DNA of 64,000 bases from Nostoc sp. NIES-4103 (GTDB taxonomy: Bacteria > Cyanobacteriota > Cyanobacteriia > Cyanobacteriales > Nostocaceae). The translations under genes and the position numbers were made by a program. The stretch covers positions 7,311,752 to 7,375,751 of the forward strand of contig NZ_AP018288.1 of assembly GCF_002368335.1 (NCBI RefSeq), given 5' to 3'. This document shows positions 44,337 through 54,246 of this stretch, in pieces. Every line of letters starts with the position of its first letter. The first letter of the stretch is position 1. A model generated the notes under the pieces. The model did not search any database. It was not told the DNA's origin and saw only the letters and a list, made by a program, of their open reading frames with translations.

Positions 44337-44660
44337 ATGCCTATTAAAATCGTCCAGAGCTTCGACAGCAGCTTTACTCTCGAACCTGAACTTCAAGAAA
44401 CTCTCTTTAAATTATTGACGAGTGAATCTTTTGTCAACCAAATGTGTCAACAGTTACAGTGTGAAAAAGTTGAATTTACAAAGTTACTTTTTCAGCCAGT
44501 GCCATACAGTTTAGCTACGCCTAAAGGTATGCCGACAGAATTTGAACAATATCATGAATCTGATGATTACATAATCATCAACGTACCACCAAATTTTATG
44601 TTTAGTGCTAAGATTTTCAAACCCAGTCGCCTTTGTGCAATTTACCGAAAATTTGGCTAA
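44337..44660 (+). CDS. Hypothetical protein, 107 aa
   Basis: The family is not recognised. The protein is soluble, begins MPIKIVQSFDSSFTLEPELQ and contains a short helix-rich N-terminal half and a C-terminal beta-like part (DDYIIINVPPNFMFSAKIF). There are three Cys but no metal pattern. No good ribosome-binding site is visible. It is followed after 62 bp by the GIY-YIG gene in the same direction, so the two may be cotranscribed. Confidence 0.6.
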   Translation: MPIKIVQSFDSSFTLEPELQETLFKLLTSESFVNQMCQQLQCEKVEFTKLLFQPVPYSLATPKGMPTEFEQYHESDDYIIINVPPNFMFSAKIFKPSRLCAIYRKFG

Positions 44661-44722
44661 TAGCTATATATAAAATACTCTTGTTCAATTTCTCAGGCAA
44701 ATCATAATTTTTCTATTTATTT

Positions 44723-45268
44723 ATGAATACTGAAACAAATATTCCAGCTTTGGCGAACCTAGAATATACTGCTTATATTGATGATACTGGTCAATTGCCT
44801 GAAAAGTTTCAGAGCAAAATAGGTGTTTATGCTATATTTGACCAAGAAAAAGTACTGCAATTTGTAGGATATTCCCGTGATGTTTATCTCAGTCTGAGAC
44901 AGCATTTAGTACGTCAAGTACAAAAATGCTATTGGGTAAAAGTTCAAACTATTGAACGTCCCAGCCGTACAGTTTTAGAAAATATTGAAAATGCTTGGAT
45001 TGCCGAAAATGGTAGTATTCCTTCAGGAAATGGAGATGATAAGGAAAATTGGACACAACCTATAGATGTGAAACAGGTAATGATGCCTGAAGAACAGGCA
45101 AATTATTACAATCCGGCTAATGATGAGCTAGCACAGATTAAGATTATTAAAAATGTGGCACGGCGAGTAGAATCAGAAATTTTAGTATTGCTAGAAGCGC
45201 GGGGTTTAAAAACAGAATTACGTTTTAATCCTAAATTAAAAGAGGAAGGTTTACTGGATTTGAAGTAA
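44723..45268 (+). CDS. GIY-YIG nuclease-family protein
   Basis: Residues about 33-115 form a GIY-YIG domain with the variant motif GVYAIFD ... LQFVGYSRDV, the helix LRQHLVRQVQKCYWVKV and a catalytic Glu candidate in VLENIENAWIAENG. In this cyanobacterial family the YIG triplet is FVG. The C-terminal part is helical and charged. The family is widespread in cyanobacteria and plants, and a DNA-cleaving role is inferred only from fold. Length 181 aa is typical. Confidence 0.8.
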   Translation: MNTETNIPALANLEYTAYIDDTGQLPEKFQSKIGVYAIFDQEKVLQFVGYSRDVYLSLRQHLVRQVQKCYWVKVQTIERPSRTVLENIENAWIAENGSIPSGNGDDKENWTQPIDVKQVMMPEEQANYYNPANDELAQIKIIKNVARRVESEILVLLEARGLKTELRFNPKLKEEGLLDLK

Positions 45269-45492
45269 ATTATTTTGAGGTTATAGTATTTTAAATTTTG
45301 CTTCGTTAAAGAGTGACTAACACGGATGGTTCAAAAATATGTATTAAGTTTGATAAACGAACCGCCAAGTCGCCAAGGACGCGGAGAGAACAAAGATAAG
45401 GAAGAAATGCTTAACTGAACTAGATTGAATTATGTGAATCAAAATAAACGAGGCTACAATCGTCTTCACCCCTGTCTTTTGCAAAAGTTTCT

Positions 45493-47031
45493 ATGACAAT
45501 TAAGCTGCTGAACGATCGCTATCAAGTTATCCGTACACTAGGCGCTGGTGGGTTTGGTGAAACTTTTCTAGCAGAAGATACTTATATGCCTTCTAAGCGC
45601 CGTTGTGTGGTTAAACAGCTAAGACCAATTCAAAACAATCCCCAAATTTATCAATTGGTGCAACAGCGGTTTCAACGGGAAGCAGCAATTTTAGAAGAAC
45701 TTGGCGGTGCAAGTGATCAAATTCCGACGTTGTATGCTTACTTTGAATCGGATGGACAGTTTTATTTAGTTCAAGAGTGGATTGAAGGCGATACCCTGAC
45801 AGCAAAATTCCACAAGCAGGGGTTGTTTAGTGAAACAGCTGTTCGGGAATTATTGGTGAATTTGTTACCAGTTTTGGAGTATGTCCACTCGAAGCAGATT
45901 GTTCACCGCGATATTAAACCAGACAATATCATTGTGCGCGATCGCGATCAAAAATCTGTGCTAATTGATTTTGGCGCGGTACGGGAATCAATGGGAACAG
46001 TATTCAATTCCCAAGGCAATCCTACCAGTTCAATTGTCATTGGTACACCTGGTTATATGCCAAGTGAACAAGCCGCAGGTAGACCAGTTTATTCAAGTGA
46101 TTTATATAGTTTAGGCATCACAGCTATTTATTTACTGACAGGAAAACAGCCACAAGAATTAGATATAGATTCACAAACGGGTGAAATTGTGTGGCGACCA
46201 TATGCCAGTCATGTTAGCGCAATGATGGCACAAATCATTGATCAAGCGATCACATACCATCCACGCGATCGCTATTCTACTGCCAAAATCATGCTAGATG
46301 CGTTGCAAAGCCTAGCAAATTCGATTCCACCTACGCAACCATACGTCAATCAATCACCTGTGGTATCTACGCCACCACCACCAACTATTCCTGTGAATCC
46401 CCAGCCTAGTATTCAAGGTAATAGTCGCAATGGTCTAGTCATCGGTGCTTTTATTGCAGCGGGATTAATCGGTGGATCTGTGATTATTAGTCAGGTGTTA
46501 AAGAAATCACCTGTAGCAGATCAAAACATTACACCTGCAACAACATTGCCAACTGTCACAGTTCCATTGAATGCAACTCCATTGATTGTGCCATCTTCAG
46601 CAACATCACCAACTGTCCCATCTCAAGTAGTAGAAAGTCCCCAATTGACTCGACAATCAACTATCCCGTCTCAAGTAGTAGAAAGTCCTCAATTGACTCC
46701 ACAACCAACTATCCCGTCTCCACTTCCTAGCAATACATCAACACAATCAGATAATTATTTTTGGCTTTCCCAAAGGCGTGTTACAGATGCCGATTTAGAT
46801 GGGAAAAATGGTTTGACATTAGATATTATGCGAAATACAATTTTCGCTCGTTATGGTCGCCGTTTTGATACTCCTGGCTTACAAGAATATTTTGATAATC
46901 AACCTTGGTATAGCCCAAAATATTCACCAAAGCAATTTCCGACTAAGTTACTTTCAAAATTAGAGCAGCAAAATGTAGATTATATTGCTAAATATCAAGA
47001 CCGCTACAATTTGAGATATTTTAGGAAATAG
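45493..47031 (+). CDS. Ser/Thr protein kinase with YARHG domain
   Basis: Residues about 8-270 form a complete Hanks-type kinase: GAGGFGET glycine loop, VVKQL lysine, IVHRDIKPDN catalytic loop, LIDFGAVRE (DFG) and GTPGYMPSEQ. A Pro-rich linker and one membrane helix (about residues 313-335) follow, then a Ser/Pro/Thr linker with a direct repeat (PSQVVESPQLT twice, 46617-46700), and a C-terminal YARHG domain (about residues 422-505, NTIFARYGRRF). The kinase is inside and the YARHG sensor outside the membrane. YARHG is thought to sense or bind extracellular ligands. Confidence 0.92.
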   Translation: MTIKLLNDRYQVIRTLGAGGFGETFLAEDTYMPSKRRCVVKQLRPIQNNPQIYQLVQQRFQREAAILEELGGASDQIPTLYAYFESDGQFYLVQEWIEGDTLTAKFHKQGLFSETAVRELLVNLLPVLEYVHSKQIVHRDIKPDNIIVRDRDQKSVLIDFGAVRESMGTVFNSQGNPTSSIVIGTPGYMPSEQAAGRPVYSSDLYSLGITAIYLLTGKQPQELDIDSQTGEIVWRPYASHVSAMMAQIIDQAITYHPRDRYSTAKIMLDALQSLANSIPPTQPYVNQSPVVSTPPPPTIPVNPQPSIQGNSRNGLVIGAFIAAGLIGGSVIISQVLKKSPVADQNITPATTLPTVTVPLNATPLIVPSSATSPTVPSQVVESPQLTRQSTIPSQVVESPQLTPQPTIPSPLPSNTSTQSDNYFWLSQRRVTDADLDGKNGLTLDIMRNTIFARYGRRFDTPGLQEYFDNQPWYSPKYSPKQFPTKLLSKLEQQNVDYIAKYQDRYNLRYFRK

Positions 47032-47034
47032 ATA

Positions 47035-47289
47035 TTATGTGTAGTCTTTATACTGCAAATCCTTGAGGAGAGATTTTAAACGGTTAATGCGCTTCTTCTG
47101 AACAGACCAAGTTTCACAAGCTTCTTTTACAATCTTAAGTTCATCAGCTGTCAACACTTCATCAGGCTGACCAGATGCTAAAATTCTAGCTGTTTTGACT
47201 GCTGTTTCATATTTCACACCGTACTTAACTAGTTCTGTGCAAAATATTTTTTCTTTTTCCTTTACTGAGATGAAAAACTTAGATTGCAT
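47035..47289 (-). CDS. Small hypothetical protein, 84 aa
   Basis: The family is not recognised. The sequence is helical, basic and soluble (SVKEKEKIFCTELVKYGVKY, then ADELKIVKEACETWSVQKKR). It has two Cys and no signal peptide. It converges with the kinase gene, with only three bases between the stops. The start is the ATG at 47289. Confidence 0.55.
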   Translation of the reverse strand: MQSKFFISVKEKEKIFCTELVKYGVKYETAVKTARILASGQPDEVLTADELKIVKEACETWSVQKKRINRLKSLLKDLQYKDYT

Positions 47290-47631
47290 GAATTAGACGA
47301 TGTGAAACTAATTTTGAAATTACATATATATAAACAAAGCTTCAGTAGTCAGTTTCACAAATTTCTGACCTTTTTAAATCCATCTAGAGATAGATGAGTA
47401 AATATACTCAGTATGCATCCTAAGAAGTAACTAGTAAATATTTAAAAGGTGCAAAGCTACTTCAAAGCAGAGGAAGTATTGGAGTATTAGAAGTTCCACA
47501 TACAAAATACTTACGGGATAACCGTTACTCAATAGTAGTGAATAATTCTGACTTGAGAAAGAAGAATTGATCAAGCTAGTAGATGTATTGTGCTGTAGTT
47601 GTGAGCAAACTAAAGCATAATCATATCTAGT
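47290..47631. other. Divergent spacer
   Basis: 342 bp AT-rich, between the small hypothetical gene and the protease gene. No repeats, hairpins or open frames that I can support. Confidence 0.4.
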
Positions 47632-48762
47632 ATGAAAAAACTAAATTTGCTTCATTTAGCTTCCACAATTGCGTCTACTTTCGTATCTACAAGCTTATTA
47701 TTTGCAGGAATTGATATTAATAACCGAGTTAAGGCCATTGTAGTGGCAGGTGAACCTAGTGATTATATTGTAAATCCTGGTACTGGCTATGATGGTGTTG
47801 CCTTACTAGAATCGTTTCCCAGTCAGAATTCTATTGTTTCAGGTGGAAGAGCTTGTACAGGTTCACTATTGCCAACTGGTTGGCACATTTTGACAGCTGC
47901 TCATTGTTTGACTCAAACTACTGAAGACGTGCCTTTAGGGGGAATCCCTGGAAAATTTGATACTAGCTCAACAATAGTAGGCTTTGAATCACCTATATTA
48001 TCTAATCAACGGTTTTTGGGCATTAGGGCTAGTGAATTTTATATTCATCCAGATTGGAATGGCGAATATCTCAGCGGTAATGATATTGCGATAATTAAGC
48101 TTTTCCAACAGGCTCCGCCAGAAATTGATAGGTATGATATTTATCGTGGCACAGATGAATTAAATCAAGTTAGCACAATAGTTGGGTATGGAGTTTCTGG
48201 TAATGGCAATACTGGCGCAACTATTTTAGCTGGTGTCAAGCGTTCTGGTCAAAATATTTATGAATTTCTTTTAGGTCAATTCGCAGATGTAACAGGGGTT
48301 ATTATTTCTGATGCTGCTCGTAATACCGTTATCGGCTATGACTTTGATAATGGATTAGTCGCAAACGATGTTTTTGGATATTATGGCATTCCTAATACAG
48401 GTTTAGGGCTAAATGAAGTTACCAGTTTTGAGGGAGATTCTGGTGGCCCAGTGTTTATAAATAATCTAGTTGTTGGCATTACATCCTTTGGTGGATCATT
48501 GGGTCTAACACCGCCTGAAGTTGATAATGAACGTAACGGTAGTTTTGGTGAAGTTAGCTTTGATACTCGTGTGTCTTCTTACGCTAGTTACATCGATGAT
48601 GTTTTGGCTGGCAAGATACAACCTACTTACAAAATTCCAGAACCCTCAACAGTCTTAGGCAGTCTCTTGGTTTTAATTGCTTTAATGATCAATTCTAATT
48701 TGAGACACACAGCAAAGCAAAAAGTGATACCAATTTCAAAAAAGAATGCGACAAATGGATAA
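47632..48762 (+). CDS. Trypsin-like serine protease with PEP-CTERM anchor
   Basis: The catalytic triad of an S1 protease is visible: H91 in TAAHC, D151 in GNDIAIIKL and S270 in GDSGGP. An N-terminal signal peptide (about residues 1-26) and a C-terminal PEP-CTERM sorting signal (IPEPSTVLGSLLVLIALM at about 335-352, then a basic tail) indicate export, removal by an exosortase and surface or matrix association. The gene is monocistronic, ahead of a perfect palindrome. The substrate is unknown. A second PEP-CTERM protein is at 62927. Confidence 0.92.
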   Translation: MKKLNLLHLASTIASTFVSTSLLFAGIDINNRVKAIVVAGEPSDYIVNPGTGYDGVALLESFPSQNSIVSGGRACTGSLLPTGWHILTAAHCLTQTTEDVPLGGIPGKFDTSSTIVGFESPILSNQRFLGIRASEFYIHPDWNGEYLSGNDIAIIKLFQQAPPEIDRYDIYRGTDELNQVSTIVGYGVSGNGNTGATILAGVKRSGQNIYEFLLGQFADVTGVIISDAARNTVIGYDFDNGLVANDVFGYYGIPNTGLGLNEVTSFEGDSGGPVFINNLVVGITSFGGSLGLTPPEVDNERNGSFGEVSFDTRVSSYASYIDDVLAGKIQPTYKIPEPSTVLGSLLVLIALMINSNLRHTAKQKVIPISKKNATNG

Positions 48763-48786
48763 TATCATGTTCGGTTAATTAGTATT

Positions 48787-48814
48787 GTAGGGGCAATTCA
48801 TGAATTGCCCCTAC
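48787..48814. terminator. 28-bp perfect palindrome between convergent genes
   Basis: GTAGGGGCAATTCA and its complement abut without spacer. It lies between the protease gene and the SLH gene and could end either transcript, though no T-run follows. The 15-bp motif at 48762-48776 lies just before it. Confidence 0.5.
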
Positions 48815-48858
48815 GTGAATCAAGTGCAACCTCACATAAAATTGCTGTTCAAGTTGCC

Positions 48859-50892
48859 TTATTTACGACCTGGAGTCCGTCCACCTTCGTCATTGCTGCT
48901 ACCGTGGGGACGGGAATTACCAGGATCACAGCCTTCAGAACCATTGCCAATCCCTTGGTTACAATGGCGACGGGTTTTTTTATCGTCATCATCGTCATCG
49001 TCGTCCTCGTCGTCATCATCGTTATCAACAGCTTGCTGTTGCGTCTGTTCAACGGCGTACTGAGAGGAGATATCTGCCACTTCTCCAGTGCTGGCTAATG
49101 CTTTGTATATCAAAGCACTGACTTCAGCTCTTGTTGCCACCTTGTCAGCATTGAGAGTCTGAATATCAGGATAATTGACTACAACACCTCTTTGTGTGAG
49201 GGCTGCGATCGCACCACGCACATCACTACGAATACTAGCAGCATCAGTGTAAGCTGCCAAAATCGACTCTGTAGAACCGCTAAAAGTGTAGTTGAGTCCT
49301 CGCGCTAAGGATAGTAAAACTTCTAAGCGAGATAACCTTTGGGTGGGATTAAATTTATTTCCAGAAACTCCTAAAAAGCCTGTAGAATAAGCTTTACGGA
49401 TAGCAGTGTAAGCCCAGTGGGTGGTGGTGACATCCCTAAAGCTAATGGCATTGCGGATATTTACTTTTTCAAAGGCTTGACTAATCATCGCTGCAAATTG
49501 GGCGCGAGTCACCTGTTCATCTGGACGGAAACTACCATCGGGAAAACCTTCGATAACTTGTAGCGCTGCTAACTCGGCAATAAAATCTTTAGCCCAGTGG
49601 TTAACGGAGACATCAGAAAAGTTAACTTGGATGCCGTTAGCCACACCTACATCTCGATAACTCATCATCATCTGGCTGACGTTATAGATAGAACTCTCGT
49701 CATCGCCAACTTCAATGAGTTGTACTAGCCGGCCAGGTTCAGTTTTCAACGCTTCTGCCAAGTTGTAACTAAAGATACTCATCGTCTGACGCATCAAGGC
49801 ATATTTTCCTGTCTGGAAGGAGGTAGGATAAAGGCTATTTGTGGCAATTGTTGACAAACCCTCTGCTTGGAACTGACTCACATTAATAGTTTGGGAACTA
49901 CTAAGGAAGGTAACCTGTTGGTCATTAACTTGGGTAAAGTAGTCGTAGGTGGTAGTATCTGAGTCAATTGCACCATCATTATCGGCATCAATACCATAAA
50001 CAGTGCGAACAACTTGATATTCTGTTGGGTTGGCAGACAAAATCAGGTTAACTGCTGTGTTTGCCGTCATACATTCAAATTCGCTGTAGCCAATAAAGCG
50101 GTTTTGAGTATCATACAATCGCACGACAACGCGATCGCCTGCTTTTAGACCCTTCACAAATTTGGCTTTGTGTTTAATCTTATATTTGTAATCACCTAAA
50201 AACCTTTCTTTTAAGTACCCCTTGTTCCGTTTTGCCTTCAAAGAAACGCGGGCAATTACGTCAGTAAAGTTACCAGCTGGTTGCCAAATAGCTAGGTTAA
50301 AACCTGTAGTTTTGGCTTTTACCGAAGTTCTAGCAGCAGTCAGCTGGGTGCTGCGTTGTGCAACAACAGTTTGTCGCGCTATTGTGGTGCGGCTACTCGT
50401 TTGACGAATGGCAGTTTCTCGCCTCATCACTGTAGCGGTCATGGCCTGAGTCGAACCTTCATCAAGTTTGGCCATTGTTCCCGACTCATCAGTGCGATAA
50501 ACCCAAATTTGTTGTTGGTTGGCAACTACTACTTGCCAACCCCGAACTACAGCTTGGGAGCAAAATTCGTCAGCTTTTAAACCCAAACAACCATTTGCCC
50601 AAGTTTGTTGTTTAGCCTTAAGGATGCGTAAATCTGAAATTTCTGAACCTGTGCGTTGGGAGATATCCTGTAATACGGCTTCTTTCACAGCTTCAGGTAA
50701 TCTATTTATTTCACTGTTAATTTCGTTAGCTATGAGGTGTTGACTTGTGGAATCACCAAGTGTTTGTTTGCTGGTGGTCGAAAAGTCGGAAACTGCGTAA
50801 GCAGAGACTATTGGAGAGAAAATTGCAACAGAAGTTGCAGCACAAACAACTTTGCTCAAATGAGCCAAGAAACTTGAATTAATGTATTTCAT
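48859..50892 (-). CDS. S-layer homology (SLH) domain protein with acidic tail
   Basis: A secreted 677-residue protein. It has a signal peptide (about residues 1-34), a long N-terminal region without a recognised domain, about three SLH motifs between residues 420 and 600 (SVNHWAKDFIAELAALQVIE, VTRAQFAAMISQAFEKV, WAYTAIRKAYSTGFLGVSGN), then a run of about 15 Asp/Glu and a Gly/Asn/Pro-rich tail (GIGNGSEGCDPGNSRPHG). SLH motifs bind cell-wall polymers, while the acidic, Asp-rich end suggests calcium binding. ATG 50892 is preferred over a TTG at 50907. It probably belongs to the cell envelope. Confidence 0.88.
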   Translation of the reverse strand: MKYINSSFLAHLSKVVCAATSVAIFSPIVSAYAVSDFSTTSKQTLGDSTSQHLIANEINSEINRLPEAVKEAVLQDISQRTGSEISDLRILKAKQQTWANGCLGLKADEFCSQAVVRGWQVVVANQQQIWVYRTDESGTMAKLDEGSTQAMTATVMRRETAIRQTSSRTTIARQTVVAQRSTQLTAARTSVKAKTTGFNLAIWQPAGNFTDVIARVSLKAKRNKGYLKERFLGDYKYKIKHKAKFVKGLKAGDRVVVRLYDTQNRFIGYSEFECMTANTAVNLILSANPTEYQVVRTVYGIDADNDGAIDSDTTTYDYFTQVNDQQVTFLSSSQTINVSQFQAEGLSTIATNSLYPTSFQTGKYALMRQTMSIFSYNLAEALKTEPGRLVQLIEVGDDESSIYNVSQMMMSYRDVGVANGIQVNFSDVSVNHWAKDFIAELAALQVIEGFPDGSFRPDEQVTRAQFAAMISQAFEKVNIRNAISFRDVTTTHWAYTAIRKAYSTGFLGVSGNKFNPTQRLSRLEVLLSLARGLNYTFSGSTESILAAYTDAASIRSDVRGAIAALTQRGVVVNYPDIQTLNADKVATRAEVSALIYKALASTGEVADISSQYAVEQTQQQAVDNDDDDEDDDDDDDDKKTRRHCNQGIGNGSEGCDPGNSRPHGSSNDEGGRTPGRK

Positions 50893-51179
50893 TTTACACT
50901 GTACCAAGCGGCTAAAAAGTCAAGGGAACATCATTACCCTTGACCTATTAATCCCTTAGTGCATGTGAAACTAACATTTCAGCAAATAGTTTAGGGAAAT
51001 TAACAATAAGCAAAATTAATGTTTATCAAGTAATTTATGATACTTAACAAAATGTATTATGGTGAAATTAAGGAAATCAAATTGTGGAACTGCGATCTAC
51101 CTACAAAGCCAAATAGTAAATACTACATCTTGCACTACAACTACTAAAATCAAAGCTAGAGCGCATTGAGAATAAAAAA

Positions 51180-51416
51180 ATGGAACCAGAAGTATTTTTG
51201 GAACAGAAGGACGTTGTACCTTTAACTAAGGTACTAATACAAGTGCTGATGCAAAATAATATAGCTAGCGATCGCTATAGTCTTTTGGATAATGCTGGTA
51301 TTGATGCAGCGTTAATTGCTGGAAGTGAATCAACCTACTTCTTGAAGTTGCGATCGCTTGACTGGACTATGCAAAAATTTTATTTACTAATTTACCCTTT
51401 ACAATGGAATTTCTGA
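51180..51416 (+). CDS. Small protein resembling an effector-associated domain
   Basis: The family is uncertain. The 78 residues (LTKVLIQVLMQNNIASDRYS, then LLDNAGIDAALIAG) are helical and resemble the short effector-associated domains (EADs) that cyanobacterial conflict systems use for adaptor pairing. Its end overlaps the start of the WD40 gene by 13 bp, so coupling is likely. It might also be the fragment of a once larger gene. The ATG at 51180 has no clear ribosome-binding site. Confidence 0.45.
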   Translation: MEPEVFLEQKDVVPLTKVLIQVLMQNNIASDRYSLLDNAGIDAALIAGSESTYFLKLRSLDWTMQKFYLLIYPLQWNF

Positions 51417-52752
51417 CACAACAAGAGAAAAGCCAACTTCAACAACTTTTGATCAATCAGACATCACTGTGTACATCTGATATGGAATTTCGCAGTGCTT
51501 TACTCACCAATTGTGGTTTAGGTAAATACTCTAGTCTGATTGCATTGGATAAGCCTTTACAGCAATTTGTCATTACTCTTTGTGCCAAACTTTCAGAGGT
51601 TTATATTCAAGTTAATAATTTAGAAAGACTAGGATTAATAGTTTTTTTAGAATATATTAAAGATAGTGATAATATTTTAAATAAACAAGATAAACTGTTT
51701 GTTGAATATGTTATTAATAGGTGGGAGCAATGGCAAGAAATCAATGCATGGAGGAAAAATTTTCAACAGCAAAATTCCCCTGAGTATCCAATATTAGAAA
51801 ATATAAATTGGCACTGCGATCGCACCATCACAGTCCGTTCAGGAGGTTTTTTCAGTACAGTTTTTTCAGCAGCAGTCAACACAGTCATCTTTAGCAATGA
51901 TGGGAAAACTCTAATTAGCGCTAGTGAAGATTGGAATGAGCCAATTAAATTATGGAATCCAACCACAGGAGGAGAAATCCGGCTCATGGGAACTTGGAAA
52001 TTAGGCCGCTTTGCTTCCATTGCTATCAGTCCTAATGGCAAGATACTAGTTATCGGTGGAACCATAATCGAATTATGCAATTTAGCAACCCAGCAGAAAA
52101 TTGCTGAATTAGGTAGTTTAATAGGTCATCGAGATATCGCCGCACTAGCTATTAGTCCTGATAATGATATACTCGCTAGTAGTAGTTTAGGCGAAAGTCC
52201 ATTTAATTTTAGAGACTATTCAATTAAACTTTGGAGATTAAATACTAAAGAAAATATCTGCACTCTTAACGGTCATTCTGCTCGTGTCAATTCTCTCGCC
52301 TTTAGTGGAGATGGCCAGACTCTAGCGAGTGCAAGTAAAGATTCAAAAATTAAACTGTGGAATTTAAATACTCTCAAGGAAACTTACACTTTAACTGGAC
52401 ATCAAGGTCAGTAAACTCTATTCAATTCAGTGACGATCATCAAATTCTTGCTAGTGGTGGAGAAGATGGTCAAATTAAAATCTGGAATCCGCACACAGGT
52501 GAACTAATTCATAATGTAATGGGACATTCTCAAACTATATTTTCTTTGGCAATTAGTCCAGACAACTCAATTATTGCTAGTGCTAGTCAAGACTCATATG
52601 TGAAATTATGGAATCTCAAAACAATGCAATAAATATGTAATTTAGAGGGGCATTCAGGTAGTATATATTCTGTTGCTTTTAGTCCCAATGGAAAAATCAT
52701 TGCTAGTGGTGGACAAGACTCAAAAATTAAGATTTGGCAACCGAGTCTTTAA
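51404..52752 (+). pseudogene. WD40-repeat gene with EAD-like N-terminus, broken
   Basis: The N-terminal 110 residues (LTQQEKSQLQQLLINQ onward) look like an effector-associated domain. From about residue 140 there are WD40 blades ending in W or K-L-W motifs (SIKLWRLNTKENICTL, KIKLWNLNTLKETYTL). At about 52410 one base is lost: GGT CA-GTAAACTCT changes frame, giving a stop at 52412. The frame resumes in the next register with more blades (52414-52629), until GAA has become TAA at 52630. The last blade ends at a TAA at 52750. Both lesions are single events, so inactivation is recent, or a sequencing error could be involved. Confidence 0.8.
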
Positions 52753-52809
52753 AAGTATATATTTTTTTCAACTGTAAAAAAAATCCAGATATAAATAAGG
52801 ACTAATTAC

Positions 52810-53568
52810 ATGAGTACGAAAGATAAAAATAATCCGCAACAGCATCCAAATACCACAGAAGGAAATAGAAGAAGTTGGAAAGGTTTTATATATTTAACTG
52901 TGGGACTTATAATTTTTACTGCGGTAGGTGCATCAGCTATTACTGTAGTAGTCTTGCAAAAGCTGGGTTTAATTGCTGGCAATTCATCAACTCCCTCACC
53001 TTCTCCAACTATCACTTCAGAGTCTTCCATACCTTCTCCTAGTGCTACAGTATCTTCTACTCCTTCACCTGTTGAAGTTCCCACACCTGTTGCAACGACT
53101 AGTTCAACACCCACAAATTCATCTGGAACAATCTTACAATCTTCTCTCATCAATACAGATTGTCAAAGTGCTACTCCTGGTTTTCAAATAGAAAATGTTT
53201 TGAGAAAGGTAAATAAATCAGCAAGTATAGGTGGGGAAGTGTTACCTCTAGTTGTTGAGATTGGCGGCTATTATGACAATGTACAAGCAGGTAAACCTTT
53301 TGAAGCTGTTTGTAGCCTCAATAATAGTTTTACAGAACTTAAATTGGTATTTGGAGTAGATGGTAGTAACCGTTATGCAGTACCCGAAAATAAGCTCATA
53401 TTTAGAGTAGAACTAGATAATAAACCAGTGGAAACTCAAGAAGTTGTAGTAGGGAAAAAGTATACTGCCAATCTTAATTTACAAGGAGTTAAAAATGTCA
53501 AACTAAGAGCTGAATGTGTCAATAAAGATTGCCCTCTTCTTTCCATTTCAGAAATGTCTTTGAGGTGA
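52810..53568 (+). CDS. Hypothetical membrane-anchored protein with Ser/Pro linker
   Basis: The family is not recognised. A basic cytoplasmic N-terminus, one membrane helix (about residues 25-52, IYLTVGLIIFTAVGASAITV), a Ser/Pro/Thr-rich linker (55-115) and a C-terminal soluble domain of about 135 residues containing several Cys are seen. The last domain is beta-rich with a C-X4-C-type pair at the end (ECVNKDCP). AAGGA lies close to the ATG. It follows the broken WD40 gene by 57 bp. It is probably extracytoplasmic. Confidence 0.7.
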   Translation: MSTKDKNNPQQHPNTTEGNRRSWKGFIYLTVGLIIFTAVGASAITVVVLQKLGLIAGNSSTPSPSPTITSESSIPSPSATVSSTPSPVEVPTPVATTSSTPTNSSGTILQSSLINTDCQSATPGFQIENVLRKVNKSASIGGEVLPLVVEIGGYYDNVQAGKPFEAVCSLNNSFTELKLVFGVDGSNRYAVPENKLIFRVELDNKPVETQEVVVGKKYTANLNLQGVKNVKLRAECVNKDCPLLSISEMSLR

Positions 53569-53587
53569 AAACCAATCATCTATTTAC

Positions 53588-54232
53588 TTAACCTGAAACT
53601 GCTTGCAAAATAAATATCTCGAACTCTGCCAAAGTTTGACTAACACCAACCTCTTTGGCACGCTGCATAAACTGTGAGATAATTTCTATAACTGCTATAT
53701 CAGGAAATGTGGGACTTGTTTGAGATTCAACATACTTACCTTCTTGCAGCACATTAATTGTTAGTTTGCCCCTTTTGTAAATCCATAGTTCTGGTACTGT
53801 CAAAGCTGCATAAGCATCAAGTTCTGTCTTGGAGGTAAGGTCAATTTCCAATGCTAAGTCAGGTGGCGGATCTACAGTTAAATCTAGTCGATTCTTGCCA
53901 ATGACAACTTTATAGTTCTGGATGTAAAAGCAATCATCCGGCTCAATACCTGCTGTCATATCTTGACGCTTAAAAGTTTTAGAGCCAAGGGGTTCCCATG
54001 CACGTTTATGGACTTTGAGCAGAGTTTTGACTAAATCAGTAAGTAACACTTTTGAGCGTTCATGCTCTGGTAGTGGAGCTATAATTTCTAGAATCCCATC
54101 TACATAAGCAATTCGAGATGAGCGACGTTCACCTAAATCAGCGAGAATCTTTTCAAAACCTTCCCAGGAAACAGGCTGTAGGGTGATTTTTTGACCTGGT
54201 TCTAACCGCAGGCTAACGGAAGTTGCTGACAT
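53588..54232 (-). CDS. Uma2-family protein
   Basis: The 214-residue protein has the Uma2 core: DGILEIIAPLPEHER, then DPPPDLALEIDLTSKTELDA (Asp and Glu of the PD-(D/E)XK site) and YAALTVPELWIYKRGKLTIN. It lies 14 bp downstream of a second Uma2 gene on the same strand, so the two are cotranscribed. Their different lengths and low similarity argue for separate specificity, not tandem duplication. Confidence 0.85.
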   Translation of the reverse strand: MSATSVSLRLEPGQKITLQPVSWEGFEKILADLGERRSSRIAYVDGILEIIAPLPEHERSKVLLTDLVKTLLKVHKRAWEPLGSKTFKRQDMTAGIEPDDCFYIQNYKVVIGKNRLDLTVDPPPDLALEIDLTSKTELDAYAALTVPELWIYKRGKLTINVLQEGKYVESQTSPTFPDIAVIEIISQFMQRAKEVGVSQTLAEFEIFILQAVSG

Positions 54233-54246
54233 AGTGCTTTTACCTG

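Noticed and set aside
48859..49063. Plus-strand frames with long Ser or Val/Ile runs at the SLH gene end
   Set aside because: They are antisense translations of the Asp-rich tail codons.
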